Below are positions 16,001 to 24,911 of a stretch of DNA of 42,257 nt, in pieces. Under the pieces are notes generated by a model. The model was not told where the DNA came from. It searched no databases and worked only from the letters and a program-made list of their open reading frames with translations. This DNA is from Zoogloea sp. (lineage in GTDB: Bacteria; Pseudomonadota; Gammaproteobacteria; Burkholderiales; Rhodocyclaceae). Positions within the stretch are counted from its first letter, which is position 1. The number at the start of each line of letters is the position of its first letter. The position numbers and the translations under genes were made by a program. The stretch spans positions 1-42,257 of the forward strand of contig NZ_JAQVCN010000043.1 in NCBI RefSeq assembly GCF_028689785.1. Reading direction: 5' to 3'.

Positions 16001-19000
16001 GCTCCCGACAGGGTCAGGGTGCCGGTGCCTGCGTTGTAGCTCTGGGTCCAGCCGGGGGGCAGGGTGCTGGCGGAGAGGGTGTCGCCGCTGCCCAGGCCGG
16101 CGCCGATCTGTACGGTGGCCGACACCATCTGGGTGTCGTCCACATCGGTCAGGGTCCAGCCGGTGGGCTCAAGCAGGAGCGCCGGGTCGTTCTCGGTGAA
16201 GGTCCGCGTCGAGCCCGCGCCGCCCAGGGCCGGGGTGTCGTTGACCGGCACGATGTTGATGAGCCGGGTGGTGGTGCCGGTGCCCGTGCCGGCGCCGCTG
16301 GAACCGCCATCGCTGAGGCTGTAGGTGACGGTGCGGCTGCGGTTGGCGGGGGTGTCGTTGTTGTTCGGGTCTTCGCTGGTGCTCAGGTAGGTGAGGCTGC
16401 GCAGGACGCTCTGGTAGTTGGCTGTGGTGTCGGTGCCGGACAGGGTGAGGACGCCGGTGCCCGCGTCGTAGCTGGCGGTGATGGCCGTGCCGGTGGTATC
16501 CACGGCGAGCACGTCGCCCGGGAGGAAGCCGCTGCTGAGGCTGATGCTGCCACCGCTCATCTGGGTATCGTCGGCGTCGCTGAGGGTGATGGCGTTGTCG
16601 ACGCTGAGGGCCGGGTTGTTCTCGGTGTAGATTTTGGCGCCGCCGGCGGACAGCACGGGGTTGTCCACGACCTGGTTGATGTTGATGATGATGTTGCCGC
16701 CGCCCGACAGTTGGCCGCCTCCGCCCTGATCTTGCCCGCTGCCTGCGGTGCCGCTGCCGGCCGTGTTGGGGTTCTGGTCGTCGATGGTGTAAGCGAGGGC
16801 GACGGACGCCGGTGGGGCGTCGCTGCTGTTTCGGTAGGTGACGGCCTGCAGCACGCTGTCGGCGATGGCGGCGGTGGCGCTGCTGTTGAAGGTGATGGTG
16901 AGCGTGCCGCTGGTGTTGGTGAAGCTGCCTACTACGGTGCTGCCGCTGCGGATGTCCGTGCCACTGAAGTTGATGCCGGAACTGCCGCTGCCGGTGACGC
17001 CGAAAACATCATCGGCGTTGGCGCCGCCCTGGCGCTCGATGCGCAGTACGGCACCGTCCCAGCTCGGGTAGATGTCAAGTTCGGGGTCAACCAGGGTGGC
17101 ATCGGCGTCTACCACGATCGCTGCACCGCCTTCGGTGAAGGTGTTGGTTGAGATGGCATCAAGGCCGGCAATGCTGGGGGCCTCGTTCACATCGGTGGTG
17201 ATCAGGGAGAAAGTGTTGGTGGCCAATGTGGGGCCGCTGACGCCGGAGGGCAGTTGCGTGCCGCCGTTGTTGTCATCGTCCACGGTCACTCGGAAGGTGA
17301 TGACGCCATTGACGTTGGTGTCGGTGGGCTGGTAGCTGACCGTGGCCAGTGCCGCAAGCAGGTCGGCCCGATTGCCGGTGAGGATCACATTGCCGGTGCT
17401 GCTGGTGACGCTGAGGCCGGTGGTGGTGCCTACCAGGATGGTGCCGTAGTTGGCCGCACTCAGCTGAGCGTTGAGGGTGATGGTGTAGTTGTCGACCCCC
17501 ACTTCGAAGCCTGCGGTTGCATTGCTGATGTCGGCGGCATCATTGAAGCTGATGGTGTTGCCTGCCCCGACGAACTCGAAGCTGCCATCGGTGATGAACT
17601 TGGTGCCGCTGGGCATGCTCAGGGTCGGCGCGTCGTTGACCGGGCGGATGGCGATGGCGATAGCCGCGCTATCGCTGCCCGTGCCGCCGCCGTCGATGCC
17701 GGTGTTGCCGCCGTCGTCTACCGTGAGGCTCAGGGTGTCGTCGCCGTTGTAGTGGGTTGCGCTCTGGTAGTAGAGGCTGGTCAGGGCGGCGTTGAGGTCA
17801 GTGGCGGAGCCCTGCAGGGTGACGGTGTTGGAACCCACGGCGCCGGCCGTCACGGTGAGCCCGGCGGGTGTGCTTGAGCCCGTGCTGCCGAAGTAGATGT
17901 GGCTGCCCGTACCGGCCGTCAGGGTGATGGTATTGGTGGTGCTGGAGAAAGCGTCGGGGTCGGAGAAGGAGAGGCCGGTGATCTGACTGCGGACGTCTTC
18001 ATTCACCGTCTGACTTGGTGTCGGGTTGGTGATGACGGGCGGGTCGTTGATGTCGGAGGCGACGACGTTGAAGACCACGCTGGCCACGTTGTTGGTGGCG
18101 TCGATGGGGGTGCCGTCGGCGTTGGTGGTACCGCCGTTGGCGCCACTGGTGAGGGCGCCGGAGGCGTCACGCAGGCGGTCATCCACCGAGATCTTGATCT
18201 TGAGGTTGGCGAGGTCGGGGTCGGTGCCATCTGTGGCAGCGCGCAGCTGGTTGAGGGCCGCTTGAACGTCGGCCAGGCTGCCCTGGAAGACGACGATGTT
18301 GTCGCCAGGCCCGTTGGTGACGGTGACGCCCGCGGGGAGCGGGCCGCTGAAGCTCAGCACACCGGCGGCAAAGGGGGCGTCTGCTGCATCGAGGAATTCG
18401 GCCGTGACCTGCACGAAATCCTGCTCGCCTGCGCCGATGCCGCCTGCCACGTCGAGATCGGCCAGGGTGATGGCCGGCAGGGCTACCGGTGTGACCGCCG
18501 AGTTGACCACCAGGCTTGAGCCTGCTGCGGTGATGGTGGGCTTGTCGTTGGCGGGGGTCAGCTCGATGTTGTAGCGGGACGGGGCGGGCATGCTGCCCTG
18601 GGGCACCGAAATGCTGTCGTTGGAGACGAAGTCACCGTCGCTGACCACGTAGTCGAAGAAGTCGGTTGAGGTCTCGCTGCCATTGTGTTGATAGGTGATG
18701 CGTCCGTTGTCCAGATCGGCCTGGGTGAACACTGACCCGACGGAAAGGACGGCGCCGCTCAGCCGTAGGTCACCGTTGGCGGGGGCGGTGGTGATCCGGT
18801 ACTGACGCTGCTCGGTGCTGTTGTCGGTGTCGCCGTACACCAGATGGGCGACGTTGTTGGCCGGCAGCGTGGGGGTGCCGGCGCCGACGATGCCGTTGGT
18901 GTTGGCGTAACCCAGGGCGCCCCCGATGGTGGCTGTGGACCCTTCGGCGATGGCCCCGGCCTCGCCGCTGATCAGCTGGGATTTGTGCTGGTACTGGGGG

Positions 19001-21990
19001 GCATCGTTGACGGGCGTGAGGATGATCGGGACGATCAGCTCGGTGCCGGTACTGGTGTGATTCGTGGCTGTGGCGGTGCCGGCGGTGATGCCCTGATCGT
19101 CGATGGGCACCAGCCGGAAGCTGTCGGTGAAATTCTCGCTGCTGTCGTGGGTGTAGACCAGCTTGCCGGCGGCGAGATCGGCCGCCGTCACGTAGTCGCC
19201 CACGCCGATGGCTGCCCCGTCGAGCGTGAGGCTGCCATGGGTGACGTTACCGGTGATCTGGAAACGCAGGGCATTGTCGACGGCGTAGCCGGTTTCGTTG
19301 TCGGAGGCCGAGTTGTCGGCGTCGGCGAGGACGATGTTGGCCGATGTGATGGTGATGCTGCTGCCCTCGGGCCCGAAGACGCGGTTGCCGTTGGTGGCGG
19401 TGGGCGTGTCGTTCTGGGGGGTGACGGTGAGGGTGAAGTTGCGGACAGCGGTTTCGGTGGAGCCGTCGGAGACCGAATAGGTGAAGACGTCGTTGAAGTC
19501 TTCACCGCCAGCATGGACGAAGGTGACGCGCCCGGCATTTACGTCGGCCTGGGTGAAGCTGTCAAAGTACTCCAGGGCCACGCCGTTGAGCCGGATGCTG
19601 CCACTGGTGGGCAGAGACAGAACCCGGTAGGTCAGCTGGCCGGGCAGGGTGTCCGGGTCGGTGGCGGTGAGCTGGGTGTCGTCGAGGGTGATGGTCTCAC
19701 CCTCGAGCAGCGAGGCGGCGTTGCTGCCACCGGTGGTGGGCACGTCATTGACCGGCGCGGGCGGTGGCACGGGGCTGCCATCGATGCCGGTGCTCTGCAC
19801 ATTGATGCTGAAGGTGTTGACTGCGAGAGTGTCGGTCCCGGGTACATAGATGCCGCCATCCCGGGGGGTGGGGTAGATGCGGCGGTCGCCGTCCTTGACG
19901 GTGAAGCTGATGCTGTCGGTGCGGGGGGTGGCGGAGAGGGTGATGTAGACCAGCCGTCCGTCGTTGATGTCCTGCTGGGTGAAGGTGGCGCCAGCCACGA
20001 GCCGGGTTCCGCCGAGGCTGAAGTAGCCTTCGGCCGGGTTGGGCACGGCTGTTAGGGTGTAGGTGAGGCTGCTGTCGGGTGAGTCGGTGTCAGTCACCTG
20101 GAGCATTGCCGGGGTGACCGTCAGGCTGGTGCTGGTGCCGGTGAGGGTCTGGGTGACATCGGTGGTGAGTACCGGGTCATTGTTGTTGCCGATGATCCCG
20201 ATCTCGATCGTGGTGTCGTGGGACTGGGGGGTGCCGGTGCCGCCACCGCTGTCGGTGATGCGCATGTCGAAGCTGTCAGGCGTGCCGCTGGGCTCACTGC
20301 CATCGTGGCTGTAGGTGAGCTTGCTCAGATCGGCCACGATGAAGGGGCTGCCTGCGCTGGCGGTGGTGATCGCAACCCCGTCGTATTTGAGCGTGCCATG
20401 GGTGGGCAGGCTGGTGATGCTGTAGCTGAAGACCGTGTCGTCCGGGTCGCTGCCCGAGATGGCACCGCGAGGGGTGGACACCGGAGGAACCAGATTGGTG
20501 TTGGCGGTGAGGCTGACGTCCTGCTCGCCTTCGAAGACAGTGACCGTGCCGGCTACGCTGGGGGCCTGGTTGACCGGGGTGATCGCCACGGTGACCACCT
20601 GGTTGGTGAGCAGGCCGCCGGCGCCGTCATCAACGGTGATGAGGAAGGTGTCGTTGGTCGGCGCCAGCACTTGACTGCCGTTGTGGGTGTAGCTGAGCTG
20701 GGCGATCTGGCTGACGGCGAAGGTGGAGCCGACGGACAGTTCGTTGCCTGCCAGCTTGAGCACCCCCTGGCCCGGCAGGCCGGCGACCTTGATGATGACT
20801 TGGTTCTGGGTGTTGTCCACGTCCGACAGGCCCAGGTTGACCTGAGTGAAGCCCACTGCGCCCACATTAGTGGCGGCGCTGAAGTTGGCAGTGCCGCCTT
20901 CGGGCACGCTCAGGGGGGTGCCGCCCGTGAGTACCGGTACATCGTTGGTCGGGGTGATGGCCAGGTTGATCGTGCGGTTCGTCGAGGTGCTGCCGTCGTT
21001 GGTCGTGATGGTGAAATCGGCGGCGCCACTGGCTTCCGGCAGGCCGCGGAAGTTCATGCCGTTGATGGCGGCGTTGATGTCGCTGAGGGTGCCGCTGAAG
21101 GTCACTGTGCCGGTGCCGTTGCCGGTGAGGCCGATGAGGCCTGTGGTGCTGGCGAGGGTCAGGGTGCCGGTGGTGGAGCTGAGGGTGACGCTCTGGTTGT
21201 CTCCGTCAGCGTCGGCGATGGTGATGCCGGTGATGGCGATGTTGCTGTCTTCACTGCCGCTGCGGGTGGTGCTGATGCTGTCGGTGATGGTCGGGGCGGC
21301 GAGCAGGCCGCTGAGTCCATGCAGGGCCAGGGAGGTGGCTTCGATGCTGCCTGAGGCGGCTTCAAGGGTGGTGTCGCCGCCACTCCCGGTGGAGCCTGTG
21401 AGGTTGGTCGAGGCGGCGACATCGGCACCGGTCAGGGCGGCCAGGCGGTCGATGAAGGTGGTGCCCTGGCTGGCCACGTCACAGCCATAGATCAGGATGT
21501 CGGCGCTGGCGCTGAGGTGGCTGCCGATGGTGGCGAGTTCGCTGCGGTAGTCTTCCAGGCTGGCTGTGTCGAGGCTCTGGTTGCCCAGCACGATCTGGTC
21601 GGCCGAGCCGTGGCTGATGAGGTGCAGGGTGGTGATATTGTCGCGGGCGTTCAGGGCACTGGCGATCTGCTCAAGGCCTGAGCGAGTGGGGTCGAGAACG
21701 AGGACTTCGCTGCCAGCGGGCAGACCGGCGACGAGTTCCTGCCAGCCGCGTACGGCGGGGTCGACAATGACCAGCTCGGTGCGGCCCGTCTGCCCGGTGG
21801 GGCTGAAGGGCTGTTCGGCGGTGGCGGCCGGTCGTTGGCTGTCGTCATGGGTGTCGGTGGCCGGGTGGCTTGAGCTGTCGTCGTGCTGGTCGATGGTGAC
21901 CGGCGCGGCACCATCGAAAAGATGGCGGGGTTCAAGAGCGAGACGATGGGAAACGGGACGAAGCGACTTCTGGGCGACTCGAGTAGACAT
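13057..21990 (-). CDS. Giant surface protein: DUF4347 domain plus cadherin/VCBS-like repeats
   Basis: At 2977 residues this is the largest gene here. There is no signal peptide; instead an N-terminal LEPRHLFDGAA motif (19-29) of a kind recurrent in giant secreted proteins. Residues about 72-230 match DUF4347, with LHLISHG (His127) and ILIYGCDVA (Cys170), reminiscent of the His/Cys dyad of caspase/CHAT-like proteases. More than twenty Ig-like modules follow, with cadherin-like NDxP linkers, Asp-rich turns (DxDG, DSD), VCBS-type repeats (about 2100-2450) and VDDxxxTPEDTPLxG tandem-95-like units (about 2470-2660). The C-terminal 170 residues hold HALYVQHAVR and HALHVQHSVR. No RTX nonapeptides are present. 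It heads an operon with TolC and three HlyD-type proteins, and a GAGG ribosome-binding site precedes ATG 21990. Adhesin or biofilm function is inferred. Confidence 0.9.
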   Translation of the reverse strand: MSTRVAQKSLRPVSHRLALEPRHLFDGAAPVTIDQHDDSSSHPATDTHDDSQRPAATAEQPFSPTGQTGRTELVIVDPAVRGWQELVAGLPAGSEVLVLDPTRSGLEQIASALNARDNITTLHLISHGSADQIVLGNQSLDTASLEDYRSELATIGSHLSASADILIYGCDVASQGTTFIDRLAALTGADVAASTNLTGSTGSGGDTTLEAASGSIEATSLALHGLSGLLAAPTITDSISTTRSGSEDSNIAITGITIADADGDNQSVTLSSTTGTLTLASTTGLIGLTGNGTGTVTFSGTLSDINAAINGMNFRGLPEASGAADFTITTNDGSTSTNRTINLAITPTNDVPVLTGGTPLSVPEGGTANFSAATNVGAVGFTQVNLGLSDVDNTQNQVIIKVAGLPGQGVLKLAGNELSVGSTFAVSQIAQLSYTHNGSQVLAPTNDTFLITVDDGAGGLLTNQVVTVAITPVNQAPSVAGTVTVFEGEQDVSLTANTNLVPPVSTPRGAISGSDPDDTVFSYSITSLPTHGTLKYDGVAITTASAGSPFIVADLSKLTYSHDGSEPSGTPDSFDMRITDSGGGTGTPQSHDTTIEIGIIGNNNDPVLTTDVTQTLTGTSTSLTVTPAMLQVTDTDSPDSSLTYTLTAVPNPAEGYFSLGGTRLVAGATFTQQDINDGRLVYITLSATPRTDSISFTVKDGDRRIYPTPRDGGIYVPGTDTLAVNTFSINVQSTGIDGSPVPPPAPVNDVPTTGGSNAASLLEGETITLDDTQLTATDPDTLPGQLTYRVLSLPTSGSIRLNGVALEYFDSFTQADVNAGRVTFVHAGGEDFNDVFTYSVSDGSTETAVRNFTLTVTPQNDTPTATNGNRVFGPEGSSITITSANIVLADADNSASDNETGYAVDNALRFQITGNVTHGSLTLDGAAIGVGDYVTAADLAAGKLVYTHDSSENFTDSFRLVPIDDQGITAGTATATNHTSTGTELIVPIILTPVNDAPQYQHKSQLISGEAGAIAEGSTATIGGALGYANTNGIVGAGTPTLPANNVAHLVYGDTDNSTEQRQYRITTAPANGDLRLSGAVLSVGSVFTQADLDNGRITYQHNGSETSTDFFDYVVSDGDFVSNDSISVPQGSMPAPSRYNIELTPANDKPTITAAGSSLVVNSAVTPVALPAITLADLDVAGGIGAGEQDFVQVTAEFLDAADAPFAAGVLSFSGPLPAGVTVTNGPGDNIVVFQGSLADVQAALNQLRAATDGTDPDLANLKIKISVDDRLRDASGALTSGANGGTTNADGTPIDATNNVASVVFNVVASDINDPPVITNPTPSQTVNEDVRSQITGLSFSDPDAFSSTTNTITLTAGTGSHIYFGSTGSSTPAGLTVTAGAVGSNTVTLQGSATDLNAALTSLYYQSATHYNGDDTLSLTVDDGGNTGIDGGGTGSDSAAIAIAIRPVNDAPTLSMPSGTKFITDGSFEFVGAGNTISFNDAADISNATAGFEVGVDNYTITLNAQLSAANYGTILVGTTTGLSVTSSTGNVILTGNRADLLAALATVSYQPTDTNVNGVITFRVTVDDDNNGGTQLPSGVSGPTLATNTFSLITTDVNEAPSIAGLDAISTNTFTEGGAAIVVDADATLVDPELDIYPSWDGAVLRIERQGGANADDVFGVTGSGSSGINFSGTDIRSGSTVVGSFTNTSGTLTITFNSSATAAIADSVLQAVTYRNSSDAPPASVALAYTIDDQNPNTAGSGTAGSGQDQGGGGQLSGGGNIIININQVVDNPVLSAGGAKIYTENNPALSVDNAITLSDADDTQMSGGSISLSSGFLPGDVLAVDTTGTAITASYDAGTGVLTLSGTDTTANYQSVLRSLTYLSTSEDPNNNDTPANRSRTVTYSLSDGGSSGAGTGTGTTTRLINIVPVNDTPALGGAGSTRTFTENDPALLLEPTGWTLTDVDDTQMVSATVQIGAGLGSGDTLSASTLPPGWTQSYNAGTGTLTLSGAATDLANVLSALETVRYSNASENPSTAPRTISWQVRDANSDAASNGTQLSNILTTTLNVVSVPDAPVAVDDTNSITEGSASVAGNVKPGTPGQDSDLDNTNAELGITGIRIGTEAGGGAMTAIAAGTTSADGTIVTGLYGSLRIGADGSYTYTLDNANPAVNALKTGDTLTEVFSYTLADPGGLSDIAQLTITIDGVTDGGPSITPVDGNGTAAGETTVFEAGLTTVADTSETATGSITLSADDGLDSVRIDGTLVTLAQINALGTTPVTITTSKGELTLTGFTAGTTVGSTPTSGTLNYTYTLTADQTTPGVDQSTDVIALEINDAGGSSASGTLTVLIVDDHPTANPDTNSVNEGFTTAPTTTSGNVFAAGSAGDAADRLGADVVPAPVTHVSFGATPGTIGTPLAGAYGSLTLAANGSYTYSLDNTHPTVATLRAGDTLTEVFTYTITDKDGDTATTTLTITINGQNDPPVAVDDGILVTPEDTPLRGIPVLSNDSDPENDPLTVTSATVPPEQGSVIVNPDGTLDFIPAPNFHGTAVITYTISDGHGGTDTAIVTIQITPVDDIPIAVDDVLETPEDTPLSGTLTGNDTPSGDGGNVWAKASDPAHGSVVVNPDGSFVYTPNPDYHGPDSFTYTITDADGDVSTATVTLTVKPVNDPPTGTDKTVTLKDGQNRPLSPADFGYADPDQDPMASVRIDTLPPDARLLLDGVPVVPGQVISIADLNAGKLVLVPGAATRTQTFDFSVFDGQLFQVSPNTFTALVEFTPDVILPRPEPTPPGTGSAPLSPLDFYSQPSEQRWPVPRLFPPFVPALHVLPGVADVAIERGIGSGIVPNLADRATVGEVRSAILGDYLDDSHALYVQHAVRHEPIATTHALHVQHSVRLSQAEAEIADAQSSSRGNTAAAGVTTLLDPFAIGAPKPAIEAPAAPVANPESPRTEAPARQAAEGFSSQIRNAASDLRPRAAQTSRSPLAPSAKR

Positions 21991-22078
21991 TTCAGCACCT
22001 CGCGCCGGGCGGCACGTTTGTGATTATCGGAATGGAAGCGTGGATCGTGCGATTCAGTACACCCCGATAGGGCAGGGG

Positions 22079-22091
22079 GCAAGATCCTTGC
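22079..22091. repeat. Palindrome in the adhesin/CoA-transferase divergent region
   Basis: GCAAGATCCTTGC is a perfect 5-bp inverted repeat around ATC, about 90 bases upstream of the giant gene on its promoter side. It could be an operator, but nothing identifies a regulator. In the rest of the 239-bp divergent gap I could not place a strong promoter for either gene. Confidence 0.25.
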
Positions 22092-22229
22092 TGGCAGCGG
22101 CGGACCGCATTAAAGATCAATATCGAAAGCCAGACCGCATACTTGAGGGCGCTGGCTCGTGTGTTTGCAAGGTTTAACACAATCTGGCAGATATTCGAAT
22201 GGCAATCGAGAAAAGAGGGAGAAAACCAT

Positions 22230-23417
22230 ATGAAACCGATGCAGGGCGTGAAGGTGCTGGAGTTGGGCACCTTGATCGCAGGGCCCTTCTGTACGCGCAT
22301 TCTTGGGGAGTTTGGTGCGGATGTCATCAAGGTGGAGGCCCCGGATGGCGGTGACCCCCTGCGCCAGTGGCGCAAGTTGCATCAGGGTACGTCCCTTTGG
22401 TGGTCGGTTCAGGCACGCAACAAAAAGTCCTTGACCGCCAATTTGAAGCATCCAGAGGGGGTGGCCATTGTTCGTCAGCTGGCGGCCGAGGCGGACATTG
22501 TGGTGGAGAACTTCCGCCCCGGTGTGCTCGAGAAGCTCGGGCTGGGCTGGGATGTGTTGTCGGCGGCGAATCCCGGGTTGATCATGGTGCGCTTGTCGGG
22601 CTTTGGCCAGACCGGCCCTTACAAGGACAGGCCGGGGTTCGGGGCGATTGGTGAGTCCATGGGCGGGCTGCGCTATATCACTGGCTTTCCGGACCGTCCG
22701 CCGGTGCGCACGGGGATTTCCATCGGCGATTCGATTGCAGCCTTGTGGGCTGCCATCGGTGGGTTGATGGCCTTGCGCCATCGGGAGGTGAATGGAGGGC
22801 TGGGCCAGGTGGTGGATGTGGCCCTCTATGAAGCGGTGTTCGCCATGATGGAGAGCATGGTGCCGGAGTTTGATGTCGCCGGCTTCGTGCGGGAGCGGAC
22901 GGGTAACATCATGCCGGGCATCACGCCTTCGAATACGCATACCACTCGCGATGGGCGCCACATCATCGTGGGTGGCAACGGCGATGCGATCTTCAAGCGC
23001 CTCATGCTGGCGGTGGGTCGCCCTGATCTTGCCGACGATCCGGGCCTCGCCAGCAACGCGGGGCGCGACCTGCGGGCGATCGAGCTGTACGGGGTGATCG
23101 ATGCCTGGGTGGCGGCGCGGGATGGTGACAGCGTGCTGGCCGCCTTGGAGGCGGCCGAGGTGCCGGCCAGTTCCGTGTACTCGGTGGCCGACATGTTCCG
23201 TGATGCCCAGTTTGCGGCGCGGGGCATGCTGGAGAAGGCGAGCCTGCCCGACGGTACGCCGATGTGCATCCCCGGCATCGTGCCGAGGCTCACGGAAACC
23301 CCGGGCTCAACCGAGTGGCTGGGGCCAGGGCTGGGCGAGCATACCGATGAACTCCTCCGTGGCCTGGGTTTCGATGCGGAGCGGATTGCTGCGCTGCGGG
23401 CGGCCGGGGCAATTTGA
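22230..23417 (+). CDS. CaiB/BaiF (class III) CoA-transferase
   Basis: The protein has 395 residues. The family signature is clear: [30 protein letters not shown] at the N-terminus, then [30 protein letters not shown] and [19 protein letters not shown]. Asp167 in SIGDSIA is the expected catalytic aspartate (Asp169 in formyl-CoA transferase). GGNGD at about 249-253 corresponds to the flexible glycine loop. ATG 22230 is chosen because GAGGGAG lies 9-15 bases upstream; an earlier start at 22143 would add residues outside the domain. Substrate acids are not predictable from sequence: oxalate, carnitine, 2-methylacyl and succinyl-aromatic transferases share this fold. It is divergent from the adhesin operon and 82 bases before galE. 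Confidence 0.92.
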   Translation: MKPMQGVKVLELGTLIAGPFCTRILGEFGADVIKVEAPDGGDPLRQWRKLHQGTSLWWSVQARNKKSLTANLKHPEGVAIVRQLAAEADIVVENFRPGVLEKLGLGWDVLSAANPGLIMVRLSGFGQTGPYKDRPGFGAIGESMGGLRYITGFPDRPPVRTGISIGDSIAALWAAIGGLMALRHREVNGGLGQVVDVALYEAVFAMMESMVPEFDVAGFVRERTGNIMPGITPSNTHTTRDGRHIIVGGNGDAIFKRLMLAVGRPDLADDPGLASNAGRDLRAIELYGVIDAWVAARDGDSVLAALEAAEVPASSVYSVADMFRDAQFAARGMLEKASLPDGTPMCIPGIVPRLTETPGSTEWLGPGLGEHTDELLRGLGFDAERIAALRAAGAI

Positions 23418-23485
23418 CATATCCGTTGGCGCTCGCCCGGGCCTGTTGCTTGGCGAGCCGCGTTATCATCGGGGCATCAACCCTT

Positions 23486-23498
23486 CACTGGAACAGTG
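23486..23498. repeat. Perfect inverted repeat next to the galE start codon
   Basis: CACTG-GAA-CAGTG lies one base before the galE ATG, occupying the ribosome-binding region. It could be a protein operator, or a small hairpin limiting initiation. No clear Shine-Dalgarno sequence is seen apart from GGA within it. Confidence 0.35.
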
Positions 23499-23499
23499 C

Positions 23500-24519
23500 A
23501 TGCCTACCATTCTCGTGACCGGCGGTGCCGGCTACATCGGCTCCCATACCTGCGTAGAGCTCCTCGGCGCCGGCTATGACGTGGTCGTCGTCGACAATTT
23601 CTGCAACAGCAAGCCGGAAGCCCTGCGGCGGGTCGAGGCCATCGCTGGTCGCCAGCTGCTGGCCTTCTACAATGCTGACGTGCGCGACAAGACCGCCCTG
23701 CGCGAGTTGTTCAAGGCCCATGCCATCGATGCGGTGATCCACTTCGCGGCGCTCAAGGCGGTGGGGGAATCCGTTGCCAAGCCCTTGATGTACTACGACA
23801 ACAACATTGCCGGCACGGTGGCCCTGACCGAGGTCATGGGCGAGGCGGGGGTCAAGTCCCTGGTGTTCAGCTCATCGGCCACCGTGTATGGCGACCCTGC
23901 CAGCGTGCCGATCCGCGAGGATTTTCCCACCGGCCCGACCAATCCCTACGGGCGCACCAAATGGATGATGGAGTTCGTGCTGTCCGACCTGGCGGCGGCA
24001 GACCCGGAGTGGCGAGTGGCGCTACTGCGCTACTTCAACCCGGTGGGGGCTCACGCTAGCGGGCGTATCGGCGAGGATCCCAACGGGCTCCCCAACAACC
24101 TGATGCCCTTTGTCAGCCAAGTGGCGGTAGGGCGCCTGCCCCGGTTGCGTGTCTTTGGCGGGGACTATGCGACCCCTGACGGCACCGGCGTCCGCGACTA
24201 TATTCATGTGGTCGATCTGGCGGTAGGGCACGTGGCGGCTGTGCGGCGGCTGGCGGAACGCCCCGGTGTGCTGACGGTCAACCTGGGGACGGGGCGTGGC
24301 TACAGCGTCATCGAAGTGGTCAAGGCCTTTGAAGAGGCCAGTGGCCGTCCGGTGCCCTACGAGATCGTGGCCCGCCGCCCCGGCGATGTCGCCCAATGCT
24401 ATGCCGAGCCAGCCCTGGCTGAACGGGAGTTGGGCTGGCGTGCGACGCGGGGCATAGACGAAATGTGTGCTGATTCATGGCGCTGGCAAAGCACCAATCC
24501 CCAGGGGTATCCCGATTGA
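23500..24519 (+). CDS. galE: UDP-glucose 4-epimerase
   Basis: This 339-residue extended short-chain dehydrogenase interconverts UDP-glucose and UDP-galactose with tightly bound NAD. The Rossmann motif is [12 protein letters not shown] (Gly8, 11 and 14). The catalytic residues lie in SSSAT (124-128) and Tyr150-x3-Lys154 of NPYGRTK. The sugar-binding RYFNPVGAH and [10 protein letters not shown]...RRPGDVA motifs are present. Start ATG 23500 gives the standard length; the frame is open further upstream, but only as a shadow of the CoA-transferase gene. It overlaps the DUF2237 start (TTGA). Likely role: surface polysaccharide precursors. Confidence 0.95.
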   Translation: MPTILVTGGAGYIGSHTCVELLGAGYDVVVVDNFCNSKPEALRRVEAIAGRQLLAFYNADVRDKTALRELFKAHAIDAVIHFAALKAVGESVAKPLMYYDNNIAGTVALTEVMGEAGVKSLVFSSSATVYGDPASVPIREDFPTGPTNPYGRTKWMMEFVLSDLAAADPEWRVALLRYFNPVGAHASGRIGEDPNGLPNNLMPFVSQVAVGRLPRLRVFGGDYATPDGTGVRDYIHVVDLAVGHVAAVRRLAERPGVLTVNLGTGRGYSVIEVVKAFEEASGRPVPYEIVARRPGDVAQCYAEPALAERELGWRATRGIDEMCADSWRWQSTNPQGYPD

Positions 24520-24905
24520 GTACAGAAGACCTGCCGGTGAGCGATGCCCTCAACGTACTGGGAGGCCCCTTGCTGGCCTGCAGTTATGCCCCCTTGACGG
24601 GCTGGATGCGGACGGGGTGTTGTGAGTCCGACCCGGATGATCTTGGCCGCCATCATGTGTGTGTCAAGGTGAGCGCCGAGTTTCTGAGGTTCAGCGCCTT
24701 ACGTGGCAATGATCTGTCTACGCCGCGCCCCGAGTATCGCTTTGCCGGCCTCAAGCCCGGTGATCGCTGGTGCCTGTGCGCCCTGCGCTGGCGAGAGGCC
24801 TGGGAGGCCGGTGTGGCGCCGCCCGTGGTGCTCGCGGCAACACACATGGCGGCACTTGAGGTGATTCCCTTCGATGCCCTCAAGCGTCACTCCCATGAGG
24901 GTTGA
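24516..24905 (+). CDS. DUF2237 family protein
   Basis: This protein of about 129 residues shows the full family signature: [71 protein letters not shown] and [16 protein letters not shown]. The conserved Cys pairs and the GDRWCLC motif suggest a metal or redox site, but no function is established. I prefer the TTG at 24516, because AGGGG at 24503-24507 sits eight bases upstream and the codon overlaps the galE TGA. An in-frame ATG at 24477 would add 13 residues but has a weak ribosome-binding site. It converges with dacB, leaving a 6-bp gap. Confidence 0.88.
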   Translation: MSTEDLPVSDALNVLGGPLLACSYAPLTGWMRTGCCESDPDDLGRHHVCVKVSAEFLRFSALRGNDLSTPRPEYRFAGLKPGDRWCLCALRWREAWEAGVAPPVVLAATHMAALEVIPFDALKRHSHEG

Positions 24906-24911
24906 GTCGCT

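Noticed and set aside
14713-17151. An 812-codon open frame on the plus strand
   Set aside because: It is the antisense shadow of the giant adhesin gene. Its Gly/Val/Ala-rich translation has no domain pattern, and the opposite strand encodes clear repeat modules.
22040-22200. Sigma-70 or sigma-54 promoters in the adhesin/CoA-transferase divergent gap
   Set aside because: Candidates such as TTGCAA...GATATT have wrong spacing or poor hexamers, and no GG-N10-GC sigma-54 core was found.
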